Part shown: positions 8,984 through 18,143 of the stretch, in pieces
Layout: each line of letters starts with the position of its first letter
Numbering within the stretch: the stretch's first letter is position 1
Assembly: GCF_009695935.1 (NCBI RefSeq)
Contig: NZ_VUMY01000003.1
Coordinates: forward strand, 110,549-174,548
Reading direction: 5' to 3'
DNA: 64,000 nt
Origin: Mobiluncus porci
GTDB lineage: Bacteria > Actinomycetota > Actinomycetes > Actinomycetales > Actinomycetaceae
Position numbers and translations under genes: made by a program
The notes under the pieces: model-generated
What the model was told of the DNA's origin: nothing
The model's database searches: none
What the model saw: only the letters and a program-made list of their open reading frames with translations

Positions 8984-9229
8984 ATGGGTAACAAAGCCAG
9001 GAATTCCAAACCCATTAGCCGGAAGAAATTCGCTCCGGTAAAGGCACACAAGGTCGGACCGATCGATTGGAAGGACACCGCGCTTTTGCGGAAGTTCATC
9101 TCCGATCGCGGCAAGATTCGCGCTCGTCGCGTCACCGGCGTCACCACGCAGGAACAGCGTCAAATCGCGAAGGCCGTCAAGAACGCCCGCGAGATGGCCC
9201 TGCTCCCCTACTCGAGCTCGGCTCGCTAA
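8984..9229 (+). CDS. rpsR: 30S ribosomal protein S18
   Basis: 81 residues, small-subunit partner of S6. Family segments [19 protein letters not shown] and [19 protein letters not shown] are intact. Start ATG at 8984 follows CCAAGGAG; the in-frame upstream ATG at 8948 has no such site. There is no Cys zinc motif, so this is the zinc-independent form. Confidence 0.96.
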   Translation: MGNKARNSKPISRKKFAPVKAHKVGPIDWKDTALLRKFISDRGKIRARRVTGVTTQEQRQIAKAVKNAREMALLPYSSSAR

Positions 9230-9247
9230 ACCGAAGGGAGAAAGCTA

Positions 9248-9721
9248 ATGACTCAGAACACGAAAGTTATTCTCACTCACGAAGTAGCGAAGCTCGGTCT
9301 TGCCGGAGACGTGGTGGAGGTGCGTCCGGGTTACGCCCGAAACTTCCTCCTTCCGCGCCGTCTTGCGATGCCGTGGACCAAGGGCTCCCAGAAAGAAATC
9401 GACCGTTTGAAGGCCTCTGTGGCGAAGCAGCAGATTTCTTCCATGGAGATCGCCCAGGCAGTCAAGGAAAAGCTTGCCGAAGGGGATCCGGTTTTGATCG
9501 ATGCCAAGGCCGGTGAGAACGGCCGCTTGTTCGGTGCGATTACGACCGCGCAGATTGCTGAAGCGGTGAAGGAACAAAAGGACGCCGAAATCGACAAGCG
9601 CAAGATTGCGATTGAAAAGCCGATTAAGTCCGTGGGAACCTACCAGTTGACGGTGCGGCTCTTTGAGAAGTTGACCGCTCCGCTCGAGGTGACGGTGCGC
9701 GCGGAAAAAGCGAACGCCTAA
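9248..9721 (+). CDS. rplI: 50S ribosomal protein L9
   Basis: 157 residues, binds 23S rRNA at the base of the L1 stalk. The N-domain has KVILTHEVAKLGLAGDVVEVRPGYARNFLLPR, followed by the long connecting helix and the C-domain. GAAGGGAG precedes the start. It is the last gene of the operon before a strong terminator shared with dnaB. Confidence 0.96.
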   Translation: MTQNTKVILTHEVAKLGLAGDVVEVRPGYARNFLLPRRLAMPWTKGSQKEIDRLKASVAKQQISSMEIAQAVKEKLAEGDPVLIDAKAGENGRLFGAITTAQIAEAVKEQKDAEIDKRKIAIEKPIKSVGTYQLTVRLFEKLTAPLEVTVRAEKANA

Positions 9722-9744
9722 GATTCTAGTTTCAGGAATTCGTA

Positions 9745-9780
9745 GTTTTTGGGGTTGAGCTTCGGCTCAACCCCAAAAAC
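9745..9780. terminator. Bidirectional terminator between rplI and dnaB
   Basis: Perfect 16-bp arms closed by a TTCG tetraloop; the outer part of the stem is A5/T5, giving a U-tract on either strand. It separates the convergent rplI and dnaB genes. Confidence 0.9.
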
Positions 9781-9815
9781 GTTTAAGGTTTCGCTTCGGG
9801 CCGCCCGGTTATATT

Positions 9816-11195
9816 TCAATAATCTTCGGGAGGTGGCGGGGCGTCCTCCGGAGAGACACGCGCGGCGCTGACGAACCGAGAGAGGTGTCCTTGGAACATG
9901 AGGTGAATCGTGCCGGTGCGCCCGTTACGGTGTTTGGCAACATGCAAATCGGCCTCGCCGGGGCGATCATCGGGGTTATAGGACTCGGGGCGGTGCAGCA
10001 GCAAAACCATATCCGCGTCCTGCTCCAAAGACCCGGATTCACGCAGGTCACTCATCATCGGCTTCTTGTCGGTACGAGACTCTGGCCCGCGGTTCAACTG
10101 GGCCACGGCAATAATCGGAATCTCGAGTTCCTTCGCTAGGAGTTTCAAAGAGCGCGAAATCTCGGAAACCTCTTGTTGACGCGACTCGGAGCGCCGATGC
10201 CCCTGCATCAGCTGCAAATAATCGACCACGGCAATCGAGAGATTGTGGTTATATTTCAGCCGCCGACACTTCGCGCGAATATCGGGCATCGTGAGGTTCG
10301 GCGAATCGTCGATGAAGAGCGGCTTTTCAAACATCCGGTTGGTGGCCCGCGCAATATTTTCCCAATAGGTCTTTGACTGGGGGCCATCCTCCTTGGGGAC
10401 CCCCGCATTAATCACCGACAACGGCACGTTCGCCTCGGCGGAAATCAGGCGCTTGATGATCTCCTCGTAAGACATTTCCAAAGAGAATATCGCGGCCGTC
10501 TTGTTGTCGTGAATCGCGGCGTACCGGCAAATATCGAGGGCAAACGTGGACTTACCCATGCCGGGGCGCGCGGCGACAATAATCATCTGGCCGGGGTGGA
10601 GCCCCTGGGTTTCCTTGTCGAAGTCAGCAAAACCGGTCCGGACCGTTCCGGGATCTTCGTCGGTATTGCTAATCTCCTCGGTCACCATCGGCAAGAGGTC
10701 TTGCAGGATTTTATAGTCCTCCGAGGTGCGTTTTTCGCTGACCCGATCGAGTTCCATATGAGCCGTATTGATGAGGTCATCAGTGTCGCCGGCATCAATG
10801 GCGTAACCGAGCTGGGTGATCCGCGTGCCGGCCTCCACGAGCCCGCGCAAAGTCGCCTGGTCGCGCACGATTTCAGCGTAATAGGTGACATTCGCGGCGG
10901 TGGGGACGGTGTGGACCAGGGTGTGGAGATATTCCAGACCCCCGATCTTGGATAGTTCCCCGCGTTTTTCCAAAGCCGCACCGACCGTGATGGCATCTAC
11001 TGCGTCGCCCGAAGAATAGAGATCCATGATGATGTTGAAGATAATCTCGTGGTTCGGGTTGTAGAAGTCGCTCGGTAAGAGGAGTCGGTAGACGTCAGCA
11101 ATGGCGTTCTTCGAAAGCATCATCGAGCCGATAACGGACTGCTCCGCCAGGATGTTGTTGGGTGGAATCCGATCTAAAACGGGTGCCTCGCTCAA
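9816..11195 (-). CDS. dnaB: Replicative DNA helicase DnaB
   Basis: Unwinds DNA at the fork as a hexamer. The N-domain starts PPNNILAEQSVIGSMM; the RecA-like domain has Walker A ARPGMGKST, Walker B VVDYLQLM and the QQEVSEISRSLKLLAKE region. No intein is present. I choose TTG at 11195 (MSEAPVLDRI..., 459 residues) because AAAGGAAA lies just upstream; a TTG at 11225 would add ten basic residues. The gene faces rplI and has DnaA-box-like sites upstream. Confidence 0.95.
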   Translation of the reverse strand: MSEAPVLDRIPPNNILAEQSVIGSMMLSKNAIADVYRLLLPSDFYNPNHEIIFNIIMDLYSSGDAVDAITVGAALEKRGELSKIGGLEYLHTLVHTVPTAANVTYYAEIVRDQATLRGLVEAGTRITQLGYAIDAGDTDDLINTAHMELDRVSEKRTSEDYKILQDLLPMVTEEISNTDEDPGTVRTGFADFDKETQGLHPGQMIIVAARPGMGKSTFALDICRYAAIHDNKTAAIFSLEMSYEEIIKRLISAEANVPLSVINAGVPKEDGPQSKTYWENIARATNRMFEKPLFIDDSPNLTMPDIRAKCRRLKYNHNLSIAVVDYLQLMQGHRRSESRQQEVSEISRSLKLLAKELEIPIIAVAQLNRGPESRTDKKPMMSDLRESGSLEQDADMVLLLHRPESYNPDDRPGEADLHVAKHRNGRTGTIHLMFQGHLSRFVSAARVSPEDAPPPPEDY

Positions 11196-11225
11196 TTGTC
11201 GTTTCCTTTCCCTTCTTCCGCTCAA

Positions 11226-11854
11226 AAATAGCGGGGTTTCAGCGCGGAAGCAAACCTTAAACCGTGCAAAACTGGTGGAAAAGCCCCGAATTCCTGTGGA
11301 TAGGCGGTGGATTCAATTGGGGATTATTTACATGGATTTACAGTTGGCTTTCATCTTCGATGAAAAACCCCAAATAGCGCGCGGAAAATCCCCACAAGTT
11401 ATCCACAGGGGATGTGAATTAAAAAATCTCGAAGAAAAATCGGAAACCTTCAACCACGAATTCAGGGTTAATTTCCCCAAATGGCTCGGACCTGCTAATT
11501 CATGCCAATACACGAAGCCTTAGCACACTTCAAGGTTGAAAATCAAGCGAACGAACGAGAAATTTTCTGCCGCCACCAAAATCTTATCCACAGGTTTTCC
11601 ACAGGCTATTGGCCCCACAGGAAAGGCTTCTGTCTTAAACCTTACAATTTTTAACAAAATGTAAAATTTCGAAACGCGCCAAAGGCACCGAGAAAACCGC
11701 GAAATCCCGCGGAAATAACGAAACAATACTGGGACAATCCTGGGAAAAATCCGTCAAATCCGCCCCGGCCTGTTTTTTATGCTCGAATTTTCGAGTAATA
11801 TCTTAACCGTCGTGTCCCAAACTGGGCAAAGGTGACAAAGAAAGGCACGCAAGT
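11226..11854. promoter_or_regulatory. Intergenic region with DnaA-box-like sites
   Basis: No gene is supported in this 630-bp gap between divergent dnaB and the symporter. It holds two perfect DnaA boxes TTATCCACA (11399-11407 and 11584-11592), near matches TTTTCCACA (11595-11603) and TGTGGATAG (11295-11303), and AT-rich stretches near 11325 and 11640. This may be a DnaA-controlled dnaB promoter or an auxiliary DnaA-binding locus. dnaA and dnaN are not in the window, so I do not call it oriC. Confidence 0.5.
11782..11795. promoter_or_regulatory. Palindromic operator-like site before the symporter
   Basis: CTCGAA-TT-TTCGAG, a perfect 6-bp inverted repeat 60 bases upstream of the symporter start and immediately followed by TAATAT, a possible -10 box. 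Placement suggests a repressor site; the regulator is unknown. Confidence 0.35.
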
Positions 11855-13537
11855 ATGAGTGTGAAAGAAGTACCTCCCGTTGATCCGAAGGCTGTGGATC
11901 AATCCGAGGGCGAAAAGAAAATCTCGAAAGTCCGCTTAGCAGGTCTTTTCGGTGGCGTTATCCTGGGGGTTTTGGTTTACTTCCTGCTACCGCGAGATGC
12001 TGTTGACATCATCACGAATTCGGTTGGTGCCGACACGATTGCGGAAAAAGAAATGAATGTCGGTGCGGTCTATATCGTGGCCGGTATCGCGGTCATGATG
12101 GCGATTTGGTGGATGACTGAGGCTATCTCGCTGGCAGCGACGGCCATGGTTCCGCTGGTGCTGTTCCCCTTGCTCGGGGTAAATGACTATGCCGGCGCCG
12201 CGGGATCCTACGCTTCAGATACGATTTACCTGTTCATGGGCGGGTTCATCCTCGCAATCGCCATGCAGCGCTGGAACCTGGATCGTCGCATCGCGCTCGG
12301 CATCGTTCGTATCGTTGGCGTGAAGCCGAAGCGCCTCATTCTCGGCTTCATGATTGCGACCGGCTTCCTCTCCATGTGGGTTTCCAACACCGCCACCGCG
12401 GTCATGATGCTCCCCATCGGCTTGTCGGTGGTGCAGTTGTTCCAGTCAGCAAAGGAGCAAAATGGCCTGGACGTGGAGGCCGCTTACGGTGGGTCCGTCC
12501 ACGGCGGTGTTCTCGGCGGTTTGGTGAACCGTGATGAAGACGCTGCTAGCGAAACCGCTGAAAAGCAGGGCATCAAGCGTTCGAACTTCGCTGTTGGCCT
12601 GATGCTGGCGATTGCTTACGCCGCCTCCATCGGTTCTCTCGCGACCCCGATTGGTACCCCGCCGAACACCCTGTTGAAGGCCTACATGGCTGACACCTTG
12701 CACTATGAAATCAACTTCGGCCTGTGGTTCTTGATGGGCTTCCCGATGGTGGTGGTCTTCACCCTGTTCTCATGGTGGATTCTGACCTCCGTCATGTTCA
12801 AGCCGGAAATGGAGGAGATTCCTGGTGGAAAGGAACTCATCAATCAGGAATACAAGAAGCTCGGCAAGATGAGTGCCGGAGAAGGTCTCGTGACCCTGCT
12901 CTTCGTCGCCGCCGTGTTCTGCTGGATTTTTGTCCCCTTCATTGTTGGGCAAGACAATGTTCCCCCGAAGTTCGACTCCATCGTTGCTATGACTGCCGCA
13001 GTCTTGCTGTTCATCATCCCGGGTAAGAAGAACGGCGAACGCCTCGTGACCTGGAATGAAGCCAAGACAATTCCGTGGGATATTCTTATCCTCTTCGGTG
13101 GCGGCCTGTCGCTCTCGAAGCAGTTCGAGCACACCGGCCTGTCCTACTACATCGGTGAGCAGGTCAAGGGTCTCGCCGGCGCTCCGATCGTTTTGATTGT
13201 TCTCGCCGTGGCCGCGCTCGTGTTGGCGCTGACCGAGTTGACCTCCAACACCGCTACCGCGGCAGCCTTCCTTCCGATTATCGGTGGTGTGGCCATGGGT
13301 ATCGGTCTCGAAGGCCCGAACGTCATGATTCTGACGATCCCGGCCGCCTTGGCAGCGACCTGCGCGTTCATGCTACCAGTCGCGACCCCGCCGAACGCTA
13401 TCGCCTACGGTTCGGGTTACCTGAAGATTACCGACATGATTAAGGGTGGTTTCATTATCGCCCTGGTCGGTTTGGTCCTGATTACGATTACCGTGTTTGC
13501 GCTGGCAGTGCCGATTTTCGGCTTGGCGTTGCCGTAA
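11855..13537 (+). CDS. DASS/SLC13-family sodium:dicarboxylate symporter
   Basis: Imports C4-dicarboxylates, citrate or sulfate-like anions with sodium. The 560-residue, multispanning protein carries the duplicated family signature SNT: SMWVSNTATAVMMLP near residue 178 and TELTSNTATAAAFLP near 455, each followed by a conserved Pro-rich stretch (TPIGTPPN and VATPPNAIAYGSG). AAAGGCACGCAAGT precedes the start. It is a single-gene unit with its own terminator. Substrate cannot be settled from sequence; a C4-dicarboxylate would fit an anaerobe running pyruvate:ferredoxin oxidoreductase. Confidence 0.9.
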   Translation: MSVKEVPPVDPKAVDQSEGEKKISKVRLAGLFGGVILGVLVYFLLPRDAVDIITNSVGADTIAEKEMNVGAVYIVAGIAVMMAIWWMTEAISLAATAMVPLVLFPLLGVNDYAGAAGSYASDTIYLFMGGFILAIAMQRWNLDRRIALGIVRIVGVKPKRLILGFMIATGFLSMWVSNTATAVMMLPIGLSVVQLFQSAKEQNGLDVEAAYGGSVHGGVLGGLVNRDEDAASETAEKQGIKRSNFAVGLMLAIAYAASIGSLATPIGTPPNTLLKAYMADTLHYEINFGLWFLMGFPMVVVFTLFSWWILTSVMFKPEMEEIPGGKELINQEYKKLGKMSAGEGLVTLLFVAAVFCWIFVPFIVGQDNVPPKFDSIVAMTAAVLLFIIPGKKNGERLVTWNEAKTIPWDILILFGGGLSLSKQFEHTGLSYYIGEQVKGLAGAPIVLIVLAVAALVLALTELTSNTATAAAFLPIIGGVAMGIGLEGPNVMILTIPAALAATCAFMLPVATPPNAIAYGSGYLKITDMIKGGFIIALVGLVLITITVFALAVPIFGLALP

Positions 13538-13554
13538 TCGGTTAACTAAAGCGA

Positions 13555-13586
13555 GTTTTGGGTCGGTCGCAAGACCGGCCCAAAAC
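13555..13586. terminator. Terminator after the symporter
   Basis: 14-bp arms with one G-T pair and a GNRA-type GCAA loop, outer A4/T4 and a trailing TTTT. It serves the symporter and, read on the other strand, lies immediately after the convergent membrane protein gene. Confidence 0.88.
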
Positions 13587-13588
13587 TT

Positions 13589-14788
13589 TTAAGGCGCGCT
13601 GGGGGTTGAAATCCGGTGAAACAATGCCTCCAAAGGTCCGCGGCGAAACCGCAGCCGCCAGAGACTCGCGAGCGTGAGAAAAACCGCAATCATCAGGACA
13701 TATGACGGAAACAGCCCGATTGGCCCGAAAAACTTCCAGGTGAAGATGTGCCACACGATGTGTAGCGAGTAGGCCGTCAGCGCCATGGAACCCAGCGCGG
13801 CCACTGGAGACAGCGCCCGATAGAGCCCAGACGGAGCCAGCAACATCACCGACACCAAGGCCACGCTCCACCCGAGGTTCGCCACCGCCTCCAGAGTCGA
13901 GTCGGTGTGGGGTGCGATATAGAGGTAGGCGTTATACCAAAACTGCCAGTGGGCGGGGGTCAACAAGTTCAAGTCCGGATATTCGACAGCGCCGGTTTCC
14001 GGTGAAGCCGGAACGAGATAAACGGAGTTATAGGCTTCCATTCCGAGCCACGCCAGCGAAGGCCTCCCGAGTCGCCACGAATCGAGGAGAGTTCCTGCCG
14101 ACAGCGCGACGCCCGCTGCCACCGCACCCCACTTGGCGCACCGGCGCGCCAGTTCGCGGCGTCGCCCCCAACCCAAGCGCCAGAGAACTAGTCCCACTAA
14201 AACATAGGTGAGATAGACCGGGAAATAGTAGTCAGTTATCCCCAAGGCCAAGGTAACCAGGTAGGGAAGAGGTACGTATTTCAGGTAGTGGAACAGGGGA
14301 ACTAAAACGAGAAGATTGCACGTTCCGATCCAGAGAAGCGTCCGGGTTCGCAGGCTCAGGAGCGGGATGACCGCGAGAAACCAGATGCCGTAGTTGTCGA
14401 GAATCAGCAAGATGCGTTCATTAAAAAGCGCGAGAGTGGCGGCGATTCCGATGAGATAGACAGCTCTGAGCGCTGTTTTCCGGCGCAGCGCTGTGAGCGA
14501 AAGCGTGGGGTCATCCGAGGAAGAGGATCGGTAGAGCGAATCCCTGATAATCCCCAGCGAGACGCCGGCTAGGAGCGCGAAGAGCGAAGCGGAGCGACCG
14601 TGGGTAAGACCCACGAGAAAACCGAGGGGAGGTTCGGGCATTTCATTGGTTGGTGTGACCCACATATGGGCGGTGAACATCCCGAGAATGGCTAGGCCGC
14701 GGGCAAGGTCGAAGGCCACAATGCGGGTGGTGTCCTGGCGGGTTTTCGGGTTTGTGAGACCGAGAAGGCGATTGAAAGAATCAGTCAC
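13589..14788 (-). CDS. Multispanning membrane protein, DUF418/DUF1624-like
   Basis: About ten hydrophobic segments. The N-terminal RIVAFDLARGLAILGMFTAHM resembles the conserved first helix of DUF418/DUF1624 (heparan acetyltransferase-like) proteins, which move acyl groups across membranes or are uncharacterised. No catalytic motif beyond the fold can be named. The frame is open up to 14920, but the first 44 codons look non-family; I take GTG at 14788. It is divergent from porG, and the start is uncertain. Confidence 0.65.
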   Translation of the reverse strand: MTDSFNRLLGLTNPKTRQDTTRIVAFDLARGLAILGMFTAHMWVTPTNEMPEPPLGFLVGLTHGRSASLFALLAGVSLGIIRDSLYRSSSSDDPTLSLTALRRKTALRAVYLIGIAATLALFNERILLILDNYGIWFLAVIPLLSLRTRTLLWIGTCNLLVLVPLFHYLKYVPLPYLVTLALGITDYYFPVYLTYVLVGLVLWRLGWGRRRELARRCAKWGAVAAGVALSAGTLLDSWRLGRPSLAWLGMEAYNSVYLVPASPETGAVEYPDLNLLTPAHWQFWYNAYLYIAPHTDSTLEAVANLGWSVALVSVMLLAPSGLYRALSPVAALGSMALTAYSLHIVWHIFTWKFFGPIGLFPSYVLMIAVFLTLASLWRLRFRRGPLEALFHRISTPSAP

Positions 14789-14942
14789 CCTCAGAGTGTA
14801 GCGTAGGGGAGTGGGGGATAAAACAACATCGGCTTTGTAAATATCGCCTGGGGACGGCAACAAAATTGCCAAAAAATAGCAACAAATAGGCGAAATTAAT
14901 GAAAAACTGAAATTTTTCACCGCATTGTTCTAGGCTCAAAAT

Positions 14943-15509
14943 ATGGTTGAAATTCGAGTACACGGTCGCGGCGGGCAGGGTGTGGTTACCGCCGCTGACC
15001 TCATGGCTTATGCTGCCTTTGCTGACGGCCACCACGCCCAGTCCTTCCCCTCCTTCGGCTCCGAGCGCACCGGCGCGCCGGTCGTGAGCTACTGCCGTAT
15101 CGAAGACAAGGAAATTCGCTCTCGCGAGCCCATCTTGGAACCCGATGTGGTTATCGTCCAAGACCCGACTTTGCTTGCGATCATGGATCCCTTCTCGGGC
15201 CTGAAATCGGACGGATACGCTTTGGTGAATTCCCAAAAGTCTCCCTCCGAACTCGGGCTTGATGAACTGCTGAACCGGCTCCCCAAAGGGCATTTCATGT
15301 CGATGCCGGCCACAGATATCGCCATGGAGAAGCTGGGGCGACCCATGCCTAACGCGGTGATGCTCGGAGGGCTAGCTGCCTTGACGGGAATCATCAAGTT
15401 GGAGTCGGTGGAAAACGCGATTCGCGACAAGTTCAAGGGCAAGGTTGGGGATTCCAATGTGGAGGCCGCCGCGACCGCCTATGAATACGTGAAAGAACAG
15501 AAAGCTTAG
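14943..15509 (+). CDS. porG: Pyruvate:ferredoxin oxidoreductase, gamma subunit
   Basis: First gene of a four-gene 2-oxoacid:ferredoxin oxidoreductase operon. The 188-residue subunit starts VEIRVHGRGGQGVVTAADLMAYAA and has PSFGSERTGAPVVSY, the family hallmark. There is no visible Shine-Dalgarno sequence; TAGGCT lies about ten bases before the ATG, so the transcript may be leaderless. The enzyme oxidises pyruvate to acetyl-CoA and CO2 while reducing a ferredoxin centre, a reaction typical of anaerobes. Confidence 0.93.
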   Translation: MVEIRVHGRGGQGVVTAADLMAYAAFADGHHAQSFPSFGSERTGAPVVSYCRIEDKEIRSREPILEPDVVIVQDPTLLAIMDPFSGLKSDGYALVNSQKSPSELGLDELLNRLPKGHFMSMPATDIAMEKLGRPMPNAVMLGGLAALTGIIKLESVENAIRDKFKGKVGDSNVEAAATAYEYVKEQKA

Positions 15510-15520
15510 AAGGAAAGAAA

Positions 15521-16879
15521 ATGCTGAAACAAATTGAGGGCTCGCAGGCTATTGCCCGAGCCGTCGCGGCCTGCCGTCCCAAGGTGGTCGCCGCCTATCC
15601 CATTAGCCCCCAAACCCACATTGTCGAGGCGCTTTCTGCGCTCGTAAAATCGGGGAAACTCGAACACTGCGAATACGTCAATGTGGAAAGCGAGTTCTCG
15701 GCGATGAGCGCCTGTATCGGCGCCTCCGCAGTGGGAGCGCGCGCCTACACCGCGACCGCCTCCCAGGGCCTGCTCTACATGGTCGAAGCCATCTACAACG
15801 CGTCCGGCCTGGGTCTCCCGATTGTTATGACCGTCGCGAACCGCGCGATTGGTGCGCCGATCAATATCTGGAACGACCACACCGACTCCATGAGCCAACG
15901 CGACTCCGGCTGGCTCCAGCTTTTTGCGGAAAACAACCAGGAGGCCGCTGACCTCCACGTTCAGGCCTTCCGCATTGCCGAGGAGCTGAGCCTTCCCGTG
16001 ATGGTCTGTATGGATGGTTTCATCTTGACCCACGCGGTGGAGCAGGTTGACCTCCCCGAACAGGAGAAAGTCGATCAGTTCCTCCCGCCCTATGAGCCGC
16101 GTCAGGTTCTCGATCCGCAGGATCCGATTTCGATTGGTGCCATGGTCGGCCCGGAGGCCTTTACGGAAGTCCGCTACCTCGCCCACCACAAGCAGATGGA
16201 GGCCCTCGAGCTCATCCCGAAGGTGCAGCAAGAGTTCAAAGACATTTTTGGACGCGACTCCGGCGGTTTGGTTCACCCCTACAAGTGCGAGGACGCCGAG
16301 ACCATTATTGTCGCGCTCGGTTCGGTTATCGGAACCATCAAGGACGTCGTTGATGAACGCCGCGAAAAGGGCGAAAAGATTGGCGTCTTGGGGATTTGTT
16401 CCTTCCGTCCCTTCCCGACCCAGGCGGTACACGAAGTCTTGAAGAACGCTAAGGTAACGGTGTCTTTCGAGAAGGCCTTTTCGGTCGGCATCGGCGGAAT
16501 TGTGTCCTCCCATTTGCGCGCGGCCATGCGCGGAACCCCGTTTACCTGCTACGAGGTCATCGGCGGTCTGGGCGGACGCAACATCACCAAGCAGTCACTG
16601 AACTCCATGCTCGACAAGGTGGCCGACGGCACCATTGATGACCTCACCTTCCTCGACCTCGACATGGACCTCGTGAACGCGGAACTCGAACGCGAGAAAT
16701 CAACCCGTCGTTCCGGATCTACTGCCGAAAACGTCATGCGCCACGCGGTCGAGCGTACCAACGCCAACGTGGCCGCCCAGGGCGAGAAACCGCAAGCCGA
16801 CAAGGTCGGTATTGCCCGCGTCGCCTCGCCGTCCATTAAAGACGACGCCATCAATATTTTGCCCGAGGGAAGGAACTAA
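15521..16879 (+). CDS. porA: Pyruvate:ferredoxin oxidoreductase, alpha subunit
   Basis: Binds the 2-oxoacid and part of thiamine diphosphate. It begins MLKQIEGSQAIARAVAACRP and has YPISPQTHIVE, SEFSAMSACIGASAVGARAYTATAS and NDHTDSMSQRDSGW, all conserved in PorA. Domain II follows (ETIIVALGSVIGTIKDVV). The last 70 residues are a charged, low-complexity extension. AGAAGGAAAG precedes the start, 11 bases after porG. Pyruvate is the likely substrate from the PorA-type motifs; 2-ketoisovalerate is the main alternative. Confidence 0.93.
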   Translation: MLKQIEGSQAIARAVAACRPKVVAAYPISPQTHIVEALSALVKSGKLEHCEYVNVESEFSAMSACIGASAVGARAYTATASQGLLYMVEAIYNASGLGLPIVMTVANRAIGAPINIWNDHTDSMSQRDSGWLQLFAENNQEAADLHVQAFRIAEELSLPVMVCMDGFILTHAVEQVDLPEQEKVDQFLPPYEPRQVLDPQDPISIGAMVGPEAFTEVRYLAHHKQMEALELIPKVQQEFKDIFGRDSGGLVHPYKCEDAETIIVALGSVIGTIKDVVDERREKGEKIGVLGICSFRPFPTQAVHEVLKNAKVTVSFEKAFSVGIGGIVSSHLRAAMRGTPFTCYEVIGGLGGRNITKQSLNSMLDKVADGTIDDLTFLDLDMDLVNAELEREKSTRRSGSTAENVMRHAVERTNANVAAQGEKPQADKVGIARVASPSIKDDAINILPEGRN

Positions 16880-16881
16880 AG

Positions 16882-18036
16882 ATGAGCGAAACTACTACTG
16901 ACACTATTGCCCAGTCGCAGGCTACCGCCATTCCGGCCCGCGAACAGGTCAAGTTCTATCAGGTCGGGTCTTACGCGGTCGGAAACCGTTTGGCCGACCT
17001 GCAATGGCGGTCTCTCCAATCCGACCCGAACCGCAAGAACTCCCTGACTTCCGGCCACCGCGCCTGCCAGGGTTGTGGTGAGGCTCTCGGCGCCCGTTAC
17101 GCCGTGGATACGGCTTCGGCAGTGACCAACAACAACATCGTGGCCATCAACGCCACGGGCTGTTTGGAAGTCTTTTCGACTCCCTATCCGGAGACGGCGT
17201 GGACGATTCCGTGGCTTCACTCCCTTTTCGGGAACACGGCCGCGGTGGCCTCCGGTGCGGCTGCCGGACTGAAAGCCATGGGGAAAGACGATATTCGGGT
17301 GGTCGCCCAGGGCGGCGACGGCGGAACGGTCGATATCGGTTTCGGGTGTTTGTCGGGGATGTTTGAGCGCAACGACGACGTGCTTTACATCTGTTACGAC
17401 AACGAGGCCTACATGAACACGGGCGTGCAGCGCTCCGGCGCGACCCCGCCGGCGGCTCGTACCGCGACCACCCAGCCGGTCGGGGAACATCCCGGCAACG
17501 TATTTACCCAGGGGAAGAACCTGCCGCGAATCGCAATGGCTCACGAGATTCCCTATGTTGCCACCGCGACCGTCGCCGATTTGCGCGACTTGGAATACAA
17601 GGTCCAAAAGGCCATGAGCTACCACGGGGCGCGCTACATTCACGTGTTGGTGCCCTGCCCGCTCGGTTGGGGATCGAACTCGAACCTGACGGTGACGCTG
17701 GCGCGGCTCGCGACCCAGACGGGTCTCTTCCCGGTCTATGAGGCTGAAGGCGGGGAAATCACTTCGGTGACGAAGATTCGCCGCCCCGTGCCGGTGGAGA
17801 AATACTTGAAGCCGCAGCGGCGTTTTGCTCACGTTTTCAAGGAGCCGGACTCTGCCGAGGTTATCGCGAGGCTCCAAGCCATTGCTGACCGGAACATCAA
17901 GCGCTACGGGCTGATTGAGATGGAATCCCTTGATGAAGACGTGCAGAAACGCATTCTCTCCGCGCCGGAGGACCCGACGGGGCGGTTTGCATCGACTCTG
18001 CTGGCGGAGCCAACAGAGTCGATGCAAACCGCTTGA
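16882..18036 (+). CDS. porB: Pyruvate:ferredoxin oxidoreductase, beta subunit
   Basis: Thiamine-diphosphate and 4Fe-4S subunit. HRACQGCGEALGARY supplies two cluster Cys, ATGCLEV another and PCPLGW a later one. The cofactor motif GDGGTVDIG is followed by LSGMFERNDDVLYICYDNEA and YMNTGVQRS, matching PorB. The last 18 codons are unusual: they lie inside a perfect 19-bp inverted repeat (17982-18032), so the C-terminal peptide ending TLLAEPTESMQTA looks added by that element. The start is two bases after porA, following GAGGGAAGG. Confidence 0.93.
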   Translation: MSETTTDTIAQSQATAIPAREQVKFYQVGSYAVGNRLADLQWRSLQSDPNRKNSLTSGHRACQGCGEALGARYAVDTASAVTNNNIVAINATGCLEVFSTPYPETAWTIPWLHSLFGNTAAVASGAAAGLKAMGKDDIRVVAQGGDGGTVDIGFGCLSGMFERNDDVLYICYDNEAYMNTGVQRSGATPPAARTATTQPVGEHPGNVFTQGKNLPRIAMAHEIPYVATATVADLRDLEYKVQKAMSYHGARYIHVLVPCPLGWGSNSNLTVTLARLATQTGLFPVYEAEGGEITSVTKIRRPVPVEKYLKPQRRFAHVFKEPDSAEVIARLQAIADRNIKRYGLIEMESLDEDVQKRILSAPEDPTGRFASTLLAEPTESMQTA

Positions 18037-18106
18037 CGGCGGAGGCGTTAAAAAACGGTCCAGTGGACCGTTTTAGCCGGAGCACCTCTAAAGCCGCTTG
18101 CGGCTT
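17982..18106. repeat. Three consecutive palindromes at the porB-GltD junction
   Basis: Perfect inverted repeats stand in a row: 19-bp arms with a 13-nt loop (17982-18000 and 18014-18032, inside the porB coding end), 11-bp arms around one base (18052-18074, AAAACGGTCCA type) and 7-bp arms (AAGCCGC-TT-GCGGCTT, 18091-18106). The gene order continues, so they may tune expression or processing between porB and the flavoprotein, or be inserted repetitive elements. Confidence 0.75.
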
Positions 18107-18143
18107 CACTGCTTATCTACGAAGAGCTTGAAGGAAAGAAAAC

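Noticed and set aside
11295..11603. Chromosomal origin (oriC)
   Set aside because: Only two perfect DnaA boxes and no dnaA or dnaN in the window; kept as a DnaA-box region only.
15506..18027. Long minus-strand frames opposite porA and porB
   Set aside because: Same reason: the sense strands encode complete, motif-rich Por subunits.
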